From Prorocentrum cordatum (Eukaryota > Sar > Dinophyceae > Prorocentrales > Prorocentraceae), in the NCBI GenBank assembly GCA_963575745.1, contig CAUYUJ010022392.1, forward strand, positions 152,001-216,000: a DNA stretch of 64,000 nt, given 5' to 3'. How positions within the stretch are numbered: position 1 is the first letter of the stretch; every line of letters starts with the position of its first letter. A program made the translations under genes and the position numbers. Of the stretch, positions 20,031-30,836 are shown one piece after another. The notes beneath the pieces are model-generated. The model ran no database searches, was not told the DNA's origin, and saw nothing but the letters and a program-made list of their open reading frames with translations.

Positions 20031-20620
20031 GTGTAAACCCGAGGGTCATCAACGATGTTGGAATAAACCCTCCCTCCAAGCTCCCTCTTCATAGGCCCCT
20101 ACAATAATTCATTTCTACTGAGGCAACTGCCTCGTTGGAAGGCAACCGTTTGAAGACCCTGATGCATGCCAAAACATCGTTCTCGGGATTCCAACGCCAC
20201 GGATCAACCTGACTGTTACGTCTCGACAATCCTGAATCGCGCCAGAACGCCATTCCTGGGACATCAACACCGCGAATCAACGTAACTGTTGCACCCTCAT
20301 AGTCCTGAGTCCATTCAAAACACCATTTCTGCTACGCTGATCATGGGGATCCGTGAAACTCTTGCTATAAACAACGATTCTGCGCGGCGCTAAAGCGAGA
20401 ACCACATTTAGAAAAAAGAGCCAACCCTGCGGATTTTTAAAAAGAATGTGCGCGGCGCTAAACCGAGAGCCACATGTTGAAAAGGAACCGCCCTCCATCT
20501 GTGAACCTGTATTTCTTCAGCTTCAGGGTCATAAGTGGTGAGGAAGTCTCAGGCAAAACGCCCGGACCGCCCTAAAACATGGTCTCGGGGTGCGAAAGGG
20601 AGAAGTTATTTCTAATAAAA
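20031..20620 (-). mobile_element. Composite element with 83-bp subrepeats, short copy
   Basis: Reverse-complement homologue of 26560-27555. Shared features in order on the minus strand: CTTCTCCCTTTCGCACCCCG, CTTATGACCCTGAAGCTGAA, two degenerate 83-bp subrepeats containing GTGGCTCTCGG and GCGCCGCGCACATTC, the segment with CGAGAACGATGTTTTGGCAT, and the end GGGTTTATTCCAACATCGTT. Both ends abut GGA/TCC tracts. No protein domain is visible. Confidence 0.7.
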
Positions 20621-20624
20621 GGAA

Positions 20625-20815
20625 TCGAGGAGGATGATGATGAGGAGGAGGGGGAGGAGGAGGAGGAAAAGGAGGAGGAGGGAGGAGGATGAGGAGGGAG
20701 GAGGAGGAGGAGGAGGAGGAGGAGGAGGAGGAGGAGGAGGAGGAGGGAGGAGGAGGAGGAGGAGGAGGAGGAGGAGGAGGAGGAGGAGGAGGAGGAGGAG
20801 GAGGAGGAGACGGAG
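20625..20815. repeat. GGA microsatellite
   Basis: GGA repeats of about 190 bp, adjoining the outer end of the composite element. Confidence 0.94.
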
Positions 20816-21029
20816 GGGGGAAAAGGAGCGCACGTACTGGGGCAATGCTTCCATTTACCGTCTGCGTGCGCCTCGTCGGCGCTCCGTGTGGGCAAGTCTC
20901 CCGTCAAGGGCGACACGCCAGCCTGACACTGAACAGAACACGATACAGCACCGACGTGCTTTTACCGCCCGGCTTGGCTGTCTGAACTTGAGCAGGGCCT
21001 GGCTCCGCGGATGTCGCAGATTTCGCGGT

Positions 21030-21240
21030 CAAACCTGGGATGGCTGAAGATGGCTCCACGAGGCTCAAGGAGTCCCAAAAATGACCCTAAGATGCCCCCA
21101 AGAGGCCCCCAAGATGCCCCGAAAGGCCACCAAGAGCTCCCCAGGTGCCCCCAAGACGCTCCAAGGGGCCACCAAGAGCCCCCTCGAAGACATCCCAAGC
21201 GACTCTGGGAGGCATCCAAGAGGCCTCTAGTTCACTGAGG
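21030..21240 (+). repeat. CCAAGAGGCC-type repeat fragment
   Basis: Degenerate repeats (CCCCCAAGAGGCCCCCAAGA and similar) like those in the retroposon-like elements at 11.7 and 44.9 kb. The head and tail of that family are not recognisable here. Confidence 0.6.
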
Positions 21241-22639
21241 GTCCCCGAATTATCCAGATTATGCCACGCTCCCCCGATCAGGGCAGCTATCCTTGGCACC
21301 GTTCCTGGATAGGCTGATAGGGATGTGCGAAGCGTCAGAAATTTCGACCGCAGATCCAGCTGTGGCGACGAGAAGTGCCTCCGAGGCCCCAAACGCCCCC
21401 CAGACCTCGACCCTCGAGCTTCACTTCGAGCGCTTCGACCCTCGGACCCGACACGCCTCGCGCTGGGACGCAGAGGGGGGCCCCCTGCTCCCTGCCCCCC
21501 CCTCCTCCCCTGCCCCGCCCCCCCGACGCGAGCCCCCCCCTGCCCCCGGACCCCCCCCCGACGCGTTTCCTCGAGAGTTGAGTCGAGTGGCCAACGACGC
21601 GCTCAAAGTCACTCTGGCAGCGCCCGCGTTCGATACAGAAAAAGCTGGGCGGTATATCGTCCCGCGATGTCTTATTCTCTTGCTGCTTACCCCCCCCCCG
21701 CCCCGCCGCGTCTGCTTGGGCAGGCTTGCGCGCCACGCCCAAAGCTGGCCATCGCTCGCCTCGCGACAGGGTCCTGCCTGGCGCAGGGGGGATATCCAAA
21801 AGGGCTGGCCTCGCGGCATGCTTGGGATGGACGGAGGGTGGGGGGATACAGTCAACATCCATAATAGGGATGCACTGGCAATCCATCGTCGGGGACTTCC
21901 CGCTTCCCACTTGGAGCTCCTTGTACGTCAACATCGGCTCAGGCTGGGCCGACGAAGCAGGGCTGCACGGGTAGCCTTGATGAAGCAGCGCGCCCTCACT
22001 ATGAATTCTCGCCGCGTCCTTCTGGCGCCGGGGCGCGTTGGAGGCGGCCACGTGTCGGGGCACGTGCCCGGCGGCGGAGCCGAAGCCAGCTGCACGCCGC
22101 AGGTTACGCAGCCCTCCCTTCCCTCCCTCACCCCCTTCGACCCTCCCCCCTGAAGACGCAGGCCATGGCGTCCATCCCGCAGCTGGGAAGACAGATCGCT
22201 CGCAAGCTTCGATCGGGAGGCATGCCTGTACGGTGCGCTAGCGAAGCAGTTGATCTTGGAGCTGACGTTAGCTCTGGGACACAGAGGACTTAGCGCAAGA
22301 TCCGTTCTCGCATACTAGCTGCTTATCGCAGATCCCGCTGGGCTGTCAGGATGCGTCGGCACGCGACGCTCAGGAAGGTCGCCCAAGGCCTCTGGAACAC
22401 TGGAGCGGTGCCACAGGCTCTGACGGCCATCAGGGAAGGGACTGGCCCCACACTCAATCAATAATATAATGCAACAAACCTTGGCATGCTCAACGGGGCC
22501 ATTCAGAGGCAGGTGTCCCACCACCGCGTTCGAGGCGATCCACGGTCTGAGAGAGCCAGGCGTGGAGATGCGTCGGCAACTGTTTCACGATTGGGAGCCC
22601 AAATTGCCCCTCTGGGATCATTAGGGCCTGGCCCACGAT
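21241..22639. other. No recognisable gene
   Basis: A 286-codon plus frame (21293-22153) is Pro/Arg/Ala-rich and broken by C-runs; it shows no domain. Nothing else is supported. The right edge passes into the LINE relic. Confidence 0.35.
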
Positions 22640-24150
22640 CTTGACAGCTCTCTCTGAGGCTGGCGACCGAGGGTGGCGGAAGGCCAGAGGCCCTGTTGGA
22701 GCCATCGTTGCCACCTTTTTGGATGCCAGCTGGCCCCCCCTCTCTCTGCCACCGTGCGGGGGCGCACCGTCAACGACGAACCGCAGGAGGGCTGGCCGAT
22801 CCCAAGCTTCACTCGGGAGGGCTTCTCTGCCAAAGAGCTCGAGCTCCCTGGCCTCATCCAAGACCTGTTGCATGAGTTTCTGGCCCTGCACTGGGCCGCA
22901 TCGAGCGAGGCAGACGCTGACATTCTCAAAGGAGGAGACTGGTTGCTGGTCAGACAAAGGAGGTCACTGGTTGCTGGTCAGACGCGAGCTGGACACAACT
23001 TCACGGTGATTTGTGGTCTCACCTTCACGGTGATATGCGAGCTGACCCTGGTCTGTATGGTCTCACCTGCACGGTGATGTCACGGGCGCGGTGGCCTCGT
23101 GATCGTGTGTTTCCGATCTGGGGGACACGACGGGCGACTTTGCCCAAGGTGCGGCCTGGAAGCGGAGACCCTGACCCATCGAGTGCGGACTTGCTGTAAA
23201 ACCGACAACCACGAACCTCATTCGTCTTCGGATCATCTGCCTCCCGAGATTTGGCGGGTTCGGAAGCTAACCTATCTGTGTGGCTTCGACCACATCCATC
23301 ACTTTCTCGAACGATGGGGGACGAAGGGCAATTCAGGTGGTAGACCAGCCTCTCCCGAGCCAGCAGGTGTCTAGCCCGTTGTATGAGGAGCGAGTTTGTA
23401 TTTTCGAAGACGGCTGGAGAGGAATATTTCTTCCGATCCCAAGATGATACAGTGCGGAGCCGCCTCCATCACTGTCTCTCCCTCTCTCTTTCTCTCTCTC
23501 GGGACCTCAAGCTCTTGGGAGCTCGGGGAGGCTCAGTGCGGGTTTCTCCAAGATCCTTGATGGCCGTGTTCAGGTTGCCCTTCGCTCGGAGCCGGTCGCG
23601 TTTTGCCTGGCCATCGAAAACTACCCTGGTAGGTTCCACCTTATCACGGACCATCGCTCTCTGTTCCCAAGGCTTGGTCCATCCGCGGTCGTTATCATTT
23701 GCACTGCTCTGGTCGGCCGTGTTTGTGAGTCCATCAATCTCGAGTGGACGGCCTCTCACTCTCCGATGCCTGGGCGTCGGCCCTGGATCCCGAGCTCGTT
23801 CTCTGGTGGAAGGGAACGCCTTTGCGGACGCTGCTGCAGCGGAAGCGGCTGACTGGAACCGGGCGATTTCTTCTCAGACCAGCCCGCAAATTGGTCTGGT
23901 GAGCGTTTTCGTATTCGGCGTTTCGACATTGTGCAGAAGGTGAGGGGAGAGGGGGGGGGTCTGGCTCGGGACCTCTGCTCAATGTGACTGCTCGCAACAG
24001 TGTGTCCTATGGGGGAGGGGCTCCACCTGCTCGAAACAGGCGCCAAAAACAGCCAAGATCTACTCCATGGGAAATGGGGGGAGGTGTGTGTGTGTGTGTG
24101 TGTGTGCGAGGGCCCACGCCGATTGGCAAAACAACGAATAAGAAAACGAC
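22640..24150 (+). pseudogene. Decayed LINE, 3' half
   Basis: A coding-like frame near 22770-22930 (LPGLIQDLLHEFLALHWAAS) is followed at about 23139-23198 by CPRCGLEAETLTHRVRTC. This resembles the Cys/His finger that follows the reverse transcriptase in many plant-type LINEs. Then come RNase H-like fragments in two frames: FHLITDHRSL and INLEWTASH (about 23630-23760), and EGNAFADAAAAEAADW (about 23811-23858). The order finger then RNase H fits that LINE class. From 23905 the sequence matches 41098-41320, probably the 3' untranslated end. Frameshifts and stops make it non-functional. No reverse-transcriptase YxDD motif was found. Confidence 0.5.
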
Positions 24151-25357
24151 CACCTGTGGGGCACGACCTGTTTGCTTGTGCGGAAGCGGGCTCGCAGAGC
24201 CCTGGCGGAGGCGCCCGTTGCGGACCCCCCCCCCCGACACAAAGTGATGAGGGGAGGCCTGGGGGAGAGGTCTCGCGGGGCTCCTGCTCGTGAGAGCGCG
24301 GTCGCCGAGAGGTCCCGCAGCACTCGCCGAGACGGAGAGACGTGGCACTGTGTGCGCCGTGGCTTGCTGTCCACGGAGGGCCAGCTGACGACTGCACGTG
24401 GCGACCCCAGGGCTGTGTGGCCCCAAGGCGTGGTCCGTTCGGCCTCAGCTCCCGTGCCCGTGCGGGCGGGGGCTCTCGACCCCACCCACAGCCTCTGCTG
24501 CTGGGAGCGGCACGATTTGCATTCTGGTCTTCGCTGCGGCAAGACTGCCTCAGTTTTGACCCCTGGCAGTTGGCCAAGCCCTGACTCTCGGGGACCACGA
24601 AACGGCAAGGAGAGCCTTTGCTTTCTCGCATCGCCCAATCCACGCTCCCCGGCCACGCGGGGCCCTCGCAGACTGGCCACACGGTTTTAGAGTATCGGCA
24701 AGAGGAGGAGCTGACAGTCGGGGGCTTAGCACCCTCTCTTGACCGAGTGCGGCTCTCCATCTCCGCCCTCCACTTGGAGGGGGCGGAGGGTCGGGGGTGC
24801 TTTCCGCCTTGGGCCGGATGCACCAGGACTTGGCATTTGGTTGCCTCTCCGCTTTCCCCTTCTCCTCTGCACGCTGTGCGAGCCAAGACGTCCCAAACAC
24901 CCTCCCCCATACGTCCAACCCGATTGGCGTGAGGGGGATACCCTGGAACATTCCCCCGTAGCACGAGAGGGGCGCCGAGCCGGAATCCACTCCCCTCTCT
25001 CGACTCCTTACAGCCGTCCGTCCTCCTCTCCCTTGGCGCATCCTGACTTCGCACCGTCAAGGGGACCCGAGCCTGAACCTCCTCACGTGGCTGCTCCCTG
25101 TCTCGCCAACTCGTCGTCCGCCTCTGCCCTCTTCTCGGCGCCCTCTCCTTGTACCCCCTCCCCATCCCATTCCCCTTCCCATCCCATTGCCCTTCCCCCT
25201 ATTCCTCGCCACATCCGCTTCGCTTCGCCTCCTGCTGATGCCCCCGTCTCGAGGGGCCTGGAGCTCCAGCCGCTGCTTGGGGGCCAAGTCTATGCTGTCG
25301 ACCTGCTGCTTGCCTCACTCGGGCGATCGAAAGCGCGTCCCCGCCGTCCCCCCCCAG
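24151..25357. other. No recognisable gene; weak coding-like frame
   Basis: Plus-strand frames (for example the one ending at 25407, Pro/Ser-rich, with LELQPLLGGQVYAVDLLLAS near its end) look partly protein-like, but no family is recognised and no start can be chosen. A short GT microsatellite lies at 24085-24106. Confidence 0.3.
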
Positions 25358-25471
25358 ATGCGAGTAGAAGCAAGTCCTCCGCGCAAGCAGGCCACAAGGA
25401 AGGTTGACAAGAACGCACAGCTTGTCCGCACAATGCTGACCTTCCTCTTGACAGGCACCCAGGACGCGTGA
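25358..25471 (+). CDS. Possible terminal exon, unknown protein
   Basis: A pyrimidine-rich stretch ending CCCCCCCCAG directly precedes an open frame of 37 codons plus TGA that reads RKVDKNAQLVRTMLTFLL near its C-terminus. The acceptor-like context and ordinary amino-acid mix suggest a last exon. The preceding exon could not be identified. On the opposite strand just downstream (about 25493-25575) another coding-like frame ends in HCW-stop, which would place two genes tail to tail. Function unknown. Confidence 0.25.
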   Translation: MRVEASPPRKQATRKVDKNAQLVRTMLTFLLTGTQDA

Positions 25472-25729
25472 AAAGCTGCCCAACGGTCACCAACAATGGC
25501 GCAACGCGAATTTCTTGATGGCCTTCTGCTCCTGCTCATGGTCCTTCTGCTGCTGCTGTTCCTTCTCATTTTTTGACGTTGCGCCAACTAAAGGTCAGGG
25601 CCTGGAGCGCTTGTGGAACAAAAGGCGAAGGCCGACGTAGGCCAGCAACAACACGAGTAGGCCTGGCAGGCGCAGCAGAAAAAAAAAGGCGCGAAAAGTG
25701 AGGCAGATATTGTAGGCCCTCAGGGCGTA

Positions 25730-25907
25730 TTGTGGAGACCCGTGCCAAGAAACACCCTTCTTGCCTCCAGGGTGCCCCGGGTTTCTTGGGTTTCGATGGT
25801 CTTGCGATGGAGAGCGCGACGCTCCCACACCAAAAACCAATGGACGCCCAGGGGTCTTAGGGTTGGGTTCCTTGTGGAAGGCTTCTTGTGGTCGAGCCCC
25901 GAGCATG
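25730..25907 (-). mobile_element. CAGTGG-family MITE, diverged copy
   Basis: Reverse orientation relative to the copies at 34627, 50906 and 59968. Shared motifs include CCAAGAAACACCC, GCCTCCAGGGTGCCCCGGGT, GCGTGACGCTC (here as its complement) and CTTGTGGAAGG. The terminal inverted repeats are more mutated than in the other copies, and a TA lies at the left boundary (25728-25729). Confidence 0.75.
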
Positions 25908-26559
25908 CGCCAGCCAGGCAGTGAGGTAGGAGGGGAACCGATCCGATACGAAACGGTGACTCGGTAATGACCCAAGACCGAGCGAGGGGGGCAGCGAGCT
26001 ACACGTGCACAATACCACGACGGCGGCGGCCTAGCCTGGCCTGCCGGGTGCTCTTGTTGGGGTCCCCGTGGGCTCCGCCGCACGGGTGGCCAAGCCGCGG
26101 ATCCCCCTCTCCCCGGCGCAGTGATCCCCAAACCCCGCCTCCACCACGGTCAGTCCCTCCCAGCAGCAGAAACATTACATGGAGCAGGCGGAGTTGCGGC
26201 GTGAGCAGGGCTGGCACAGGCCGTGCTGGCGGGCATGTAGGAACTCTGAGAAGAGAGCGAGGTGTGAGCAGAGCGTGGGAACAGAAAGAGCGCGGGCGAC
26301 GCCTAGGGAGTGAGGTAGCGCTACGAAGATCAAGACGACAGAGAGTGAGACAGCGCGACAAAAAAACAGGAAATCGCCAGATGCTGCGCAGCGCGGGACG
26401 AACTATGTAACGGTAGGGCTAGCGCGGGGCCGCCGGCTGGACCCGGGAAGGCCTGACAGATGGCGGAGTGCATTCCACTGCTGACAGTGCTGGCCCGCGG
26501 CGTGTTCCTCCTCGTCCTCCTCCTCCATGCCTTCGCCTTATGGATAGCTTCTCCCTGTC
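25908..26559. other. No recognisable gene; one exon-like stretch
   Basis: At about 26170-26310 (plus strand) an acceptor-like CCCTCCCAG precedes a frame reading QKHYMEQAELRREQGWHRPC that runs to a TGA. It has a coding-like composition but no recognisable family. Nothing else is supported. Confidence 0.3.
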
Positions 26560-27555
26560 GCACCCCGAGGCCAGTTTTTAGGGCGAGCCGGGCGTTTCGC
26601 CCGAGACTTCCTCACAACTTATGACTCTGAAGCTTGAGAAAAGTGTCAGCAGTTGTACAGACGGAGGGCGGGTTGTTTTCAACATGTGGTTCTCGCCCTA
26701 GCGCGGCGCACATTCGCTTTAAACATTTGCAAGAATTTCCCGGGTTGAGGGCGGCTCCTTTTCAAAATGTGGCTCTCGCCTTAGCGCCGCGCACATTCGT
26801 TTAAAACATTTGCAGGGGTTTCACGGATTGAGGGCGGGTCGTTTTCAAAATGTGGCTCTCGCCTTAGCGCGGCGCACATGTTTTCTAAAATATTGCCCGA
26901 GTTTCACGGATTGTCGGCGGGTCGTTTTCAAAATGTGGCTCTCGCCCTAGTGCGGCGCACATTCGGTTTAAACAATTGCAAGTGTTCAACGGGTTGAGGG
27001 CGGGCCGCTTTCAAAATGTGGCTCTCCCCTCAGCGCCGCGCACATTCGTTTAAAGCATTTGCAAGAGTTTCGCGGATTGAGGGCGGTTCCTTTTCAACAT
27101 GTGGCTCTTGCTTTTGCGCCGCCCGCATTCGGTTTAAAAGTTTGCAAACGTTTCACTGATAGAGGGCGGTTCCTTTCCAAAATGTGGCCCTCGCCTTAGC
27201 GCCGCGCAAATGTTGTCTAAACGCATAGCAACATTTTCACGGAGTCCCATGATCAAGGTACCAGAAATTATGTTTTCGAGAGATTCAGGATTATGCGGGT
27301 GCAACAGTTATGTTGATTCGCTGTGTTCAAGTCCCCAAAATTGTGTCTGGCACGATTCCAGATCGTCAAGACGCAGCAGTCAGGTTGATACGTGGTGTTA
27401 AAATCCCGAGAACAATGTTTTGGCATGCTTCCAGGATCTTCAAACGGCTGTCTTCCAACGAGGCTGTTCCCTCAATGGAAATGAAACGTTGTAGGGGCCT
27501 ATGGAAAGGGAGGGAGCTTGGAGGGAGGGTTTACTCCAACATCGTTGACTGGTCC
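26560..27555 (+). mobile_element. Composite element with 83-bp subrepeats, long copy
   Basis: Homologue of the 20.03-20.62 kb copy in opposite orientation, enlarged because its internal array has about seven 83-bp units instead of about two. The left flank (26505-26530) is TCC-rich and the right end abuts a TCC tract. After the array come GATCAAGGTACCAG, GGTGCAACAGTTATGTTGAT, CGAGAACAATGTTTTGGCAT and GGAGGGTTTACTCCAACATC, matching the other copy in order. No protein domain is visible. It could be a non-autonomous transposon or a retroelement untranslated region; this is inference. Confidence 0.7.
26665..27243 (+). repeat. 83-bp tandem array inside composite element
   Basis: Seven units of about 83 bp, each starting GAGGGCGG and containing TTTTCAAAATGTGGCTCTCG, GCGCCGCGCACATTCG and TTTAAAACATTTGCA. 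Units are diverged from each other, so the array is not very recent. Confidence 0.9.
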
Positions 27556-27603
27556 TCCCTCCTCCTCCTCCTCCTCCTCCTCCTCCTCCTCCTCCTCCTC
27601 TGG
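27556..27603. repeat. TCC microsatellite
   Basis: TCC repeats directly at the right end of the composite element, equivalent to the GGA tract ending at 20030 beside the other copy. Confidence 0.93.
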
Positions 27604-27730
27604 TGGGGCGTGTCTGGGCCTCCCGGCTCCCATGACGACAGCAGGAGGGCTCGGCAAGCACGGGGGGTCGAAACGGACCCGCCCTTGGGGGCGCCCCCCC
27701 TCCCGAAATATAGAGGCCAAGCCACTGTGG

Positions 27731-27891
27731 GATATGCGGTCTGCCACGCGAGGCTTGCACGTTTTCATAAGGGAACGGACAATGACATAAGCATAACAAC
27801 TCGGAGGTCCGCGCGGATTTCTCGGATCGGCGCTGGATCCCCCTGGCGGCGTGTTCGTCACCCGATATGCGGTCTGCCACGCGAGGCTTGC
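27731..27891. mobile_element. Partial foldback element between 28-bp direct repeats
   Basis: A 28-bp sequence beginning GATATGCGGTCTGCCACGCG occurs exactly at 27731-27758 and 27864-27891. The 105 bp between them contain the left half of the CGCGCGGA foldback family: AAGGGAACGGACAATGACAT, then AACTCGGAGGTCCGCGCGGA, then GGATCGGCGCTGGATCC. The arrangement looks like an insertion with a long target duplication, or a duplication that captured half an element. Confidence 0.65.
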
Positions 27892-28122
27892 CAGCTTTCA
27901 GGCTTCATACTTTCCTCATCTTCTTCCTCCTCCTCCTCAATATCTTCACCCTCTTCTCCAATATCGTTACGCAGATGAAGGCTTTGTGGGCGATGCCTCT
28001 GCGATCAGCAGATATGGTGGAGAACATCCAGTGGACAGCAACGAATGTCCCCCCCCGGGCATGGTCTTCGTAATTCAAGCCCATTGCCAGCAGACCTTGA
28101 GGCGTTCGCATAGGGCAAGCAT

Positions 28123-29621
28123 TTGAACTGGTTCTCGGTCAAGGCGGCTCAGGTGGATGCGGGTTTGCCGACTGACGGCGACGACGCGAACTACGCCATT
28201 CCAGCTGCGGGCGCAGACGACCTCTTCGAGCCATGGCCTGGCGTCCAACAATACATCGATACAGATGGCCACTTTGAAACCAACTGGTGGAACTGCACGT
28301 ACTGCAATTGCAAGCTCGTCGCCCGCACGGGCATAGCCTCCCGCCCAGACGCGACCTGCACCCTCCACTACCAGCACTGCGCCAAGGAGATTTCCCTCAG
28401 GCAGAGGCGGTGCCCGGGCAGGAACTGCATGCTTACCTGCGGCCCCAACTTCGCGTGGGCCAAGGGCAAGAAGAGGGCCGGCATCGTCTTTGTAAGCAGC
28501 AAGCGCGCCTTCACCCTGCAATGCCTGAAGTGCCGTCGGAAAACCATGTTGAAGATGTTCACCTCGGCACCGGGCACCGACTGGGTGATGAAGGAGATGT
28601 TCGCCGACAAATCCAATCATTTCTACGGTGGGGAGTTCTTGCAAAATCAGAGGGAGTTGCACCTGGAAGGCATCTTATATCTGCTCGCAGCACAAGAGAT
28701 GGAGGAGGTCGGGGAGACTTGGCAGGTCACATCGGTGAGGAGGTCAGTGCCGCCGCGTTCAAGAAGTTCGATGCGCACCTGCACGACAGCGTTTTCCCCG
28801 ATCCCAGGCCCAACAAGGCGGCGCTGCGCATTGGGAGCGGGCACGAACATGTTGCCATGAAGTGCCCGAGGCCCGCTGCAGGGGGAGGGGGGGGGCGATC
28901 GCCGTCGCGAATAAGGCCGCTGCCGCGAAGATGAGTTCAATGAAGAGGGCCGCAGTCAAGAAGCCGCCCGCCATGGAGGAGCCGATGAAGGAGGTGCGGA
29001 CTTTCTTCCTGAAAGAGCCAATCACCAAGAAGAAAAGCGCTGCGACCCAGACAGGCAATGCCGCCTCGACGCTGGGGCACAAGCGCAAGCCTTCCCGCGG
29101 CCAACCCCGCAACTACGGGTGCTTAGTGGTCATCACACCGCAGGGGCGCGTCGTCACCGTGATTGAGCAGACAGCGCCCGAGGGCAACGGCGTCGCTGCC
29201 GCGGCGCTCGAAAGGGCTATTCTCCACCACCCCCAGGTCGACACCTACGCGCATGATCGCTGCTGCTCTTTCTTCGAATCTGCCCAGAAGATCGTCGTGT
29301 TCAAGCCCATCAAGTACTGGGCCGTGGACTGTATGGAAGGCCAAGAGGCACTCCGACGCCTACCCGTGCAATCCGTGCCACATCCGCAGGCTGGAGCTCA
29401 GGATGAAGGGCGTGAACACGCATGCGGCAGAGCAGACGTTCAGCTGGTTCAAGAGTTACTCGCGCATTCTGAATGAGATGCCGCCCCTGCGGCACAAGCC
29501 CATGGTCCAGTACTTCTGCAACCTCCACAACGAGTACATTGCCGAGCGCCGAGCGGACTACCTTCCACCGGTGGCTGCCGTCGTGTCCAACGGCACGAGG
29601 GTCGGCCACTACGGGTGCTAA
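28123..29621 (+). pseudogene. Frameshifted transposase-like gene (KDZ/Zisupton-like)
   Basis: One protein can be followed through four frame segments with breaks near 28715, 28885 (beside a G-run) and 29338. The N-terminal part has a Cys/His cluster (WWNCTYCNCKL, then YQHCAKEI, then CPGRNCMLTCGPNF and LQCLKCRRK). The C-terminal part has an acid-residue pattern: VDTYAHDRCC, then KYWAVDCM, then KRHSDAYPCNPC and AAEQTFSWFKSYSRI, ending MVQYFCNLHNEYI. A D...D...E spacing with a VD-x-x-x-G-x-x-H step, C-x2-C and an EQ-x-FSW block recalls the KDZ/Zisupton transposases, which also carry Cys clusters. The family is assigned from motif memory. The start is unclear because a stop lies just upstream at 28111. 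Breaks may be true decay, unusual introns or sequencing errors. Confidence 0.5.
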
Positions 29622-30836
29622 TCGGGCCCATCATCGCCCGACGTTGTAGATTTCAGTGAGGGAGTGCATGTGCGCCAATACGGCATATCTGTATACATGA
29701 TAAGCGTGCCGTTTACAGAGCTGGGCGGTGGGGGGCAGGACTGCTGGTCAGTCCGATACGCGGCGTCGCCACGGGAGCAATGTTTTTTGAAACGCTCGTT
29801 TGAATGGGCTGTGCTTTGTCTGGATGGCCAGGGGGGGCCAGGTACAAGTCGCAGTGTACTGTAGATCGGCTCAGTTCGAAGTGATGGGGCGCCAAGACAT
29901 GCCTGGGGGCCGTGGCTGTCGTTATGACAGTTTGAATGCGCAGCGGCGGGGGTCTTTAGGTTGCCCATCGTATATGCTGCTCCTAGATTGCGGCACGACA
30001 GGGGCTGCTTGTGCCAAGATAGACCGACTTTTCAGCTCGCGCGAGCTTAGACGAGGTGTGTGTGTGTGTGTGTGTGGGTTCGAGCGGTTATGTGATGCAA
30101 AAGAAAAGCTGGACCTGTTCCCGCGTGCAGGACGCTAGAGGACTAATGCATCGTAACTTCTGGCTATAAATGTGAAGCGCGAGACCAAACGATCTCCGTA
30201 TTTGTGTCGGCTCGAGCTCGTGGGAGCCCTCACAGACGCGCTACTCGCCCTCGCATCGCCTCCCACAATGGCGCAATCCAGTGCTTCGCTGGGGGAACCC
30301 GCGGCGCCGCGGGATTCCTGGCGTCGGTTCACGAATGGCAACGAGGTCAAGGCCAAACTATAGCGGCACTAGCGCCGAGAGAAGTTTCGACAAGTCCTCA
30401 ACGACACCTGAGCCGAACTTGACGGATCCGATGACGAGCCACGACCCTGACACGAAGGACAAGCTCAAATAACGCACGAAGCGCAAGGCCGTCGCAGCCA
30501 AGTTCATAGCAGACGCGTCCACCCCGTGGGGGGAATTCGCAGCGTCAGTTCTTGCGTAGCTGCTTGCGCGTGGGCGCGCTTGTTGTCTGAGTAATGCCCA
30601 CCAATGTCAGATGGGCCAGTGCGGCTCTGTGGCGATGCACTTGCGCCCCGCTCTTGATAGCGGCGATGAAAAGAGGACGCCCGCCCCCACCCTACCCCCT
30701 CGTCTTCGTCATTCTCCTCCCCAGGTCCTCCTCATTTTCCTCCCCACCACCCAAAACAAATAAAGTCGCTGCCCGTTTTTTCTTTTGGGGGGGAGAAGAG
30801 CCCACCCCCCCCCACCCGGCCCCACGCCCCACACAG
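29622..30836. other. No intact gene; coding-like remnant near 30.4 kb
   Basis: Between about 30380 and 30560 a plus-strand frame reads DKSSTTPEPNLTDPMTSHDP and, after a single TAA, continues in the same frame as RTKRKAVAAKFIADASTPWG before a TAG. This looks like a decayed coding segment with one premature stop. A short GT microsatellite lies at 30056-30077. Nothing else is recognised. Confidence 0.35.

Noticed and set aside
21293-22153. 286-codon plus frame
   Set aside because: Pro/Arg-rich, with long C-runs and equally open competing frames on both strands; no domain or codon pattern supports it.
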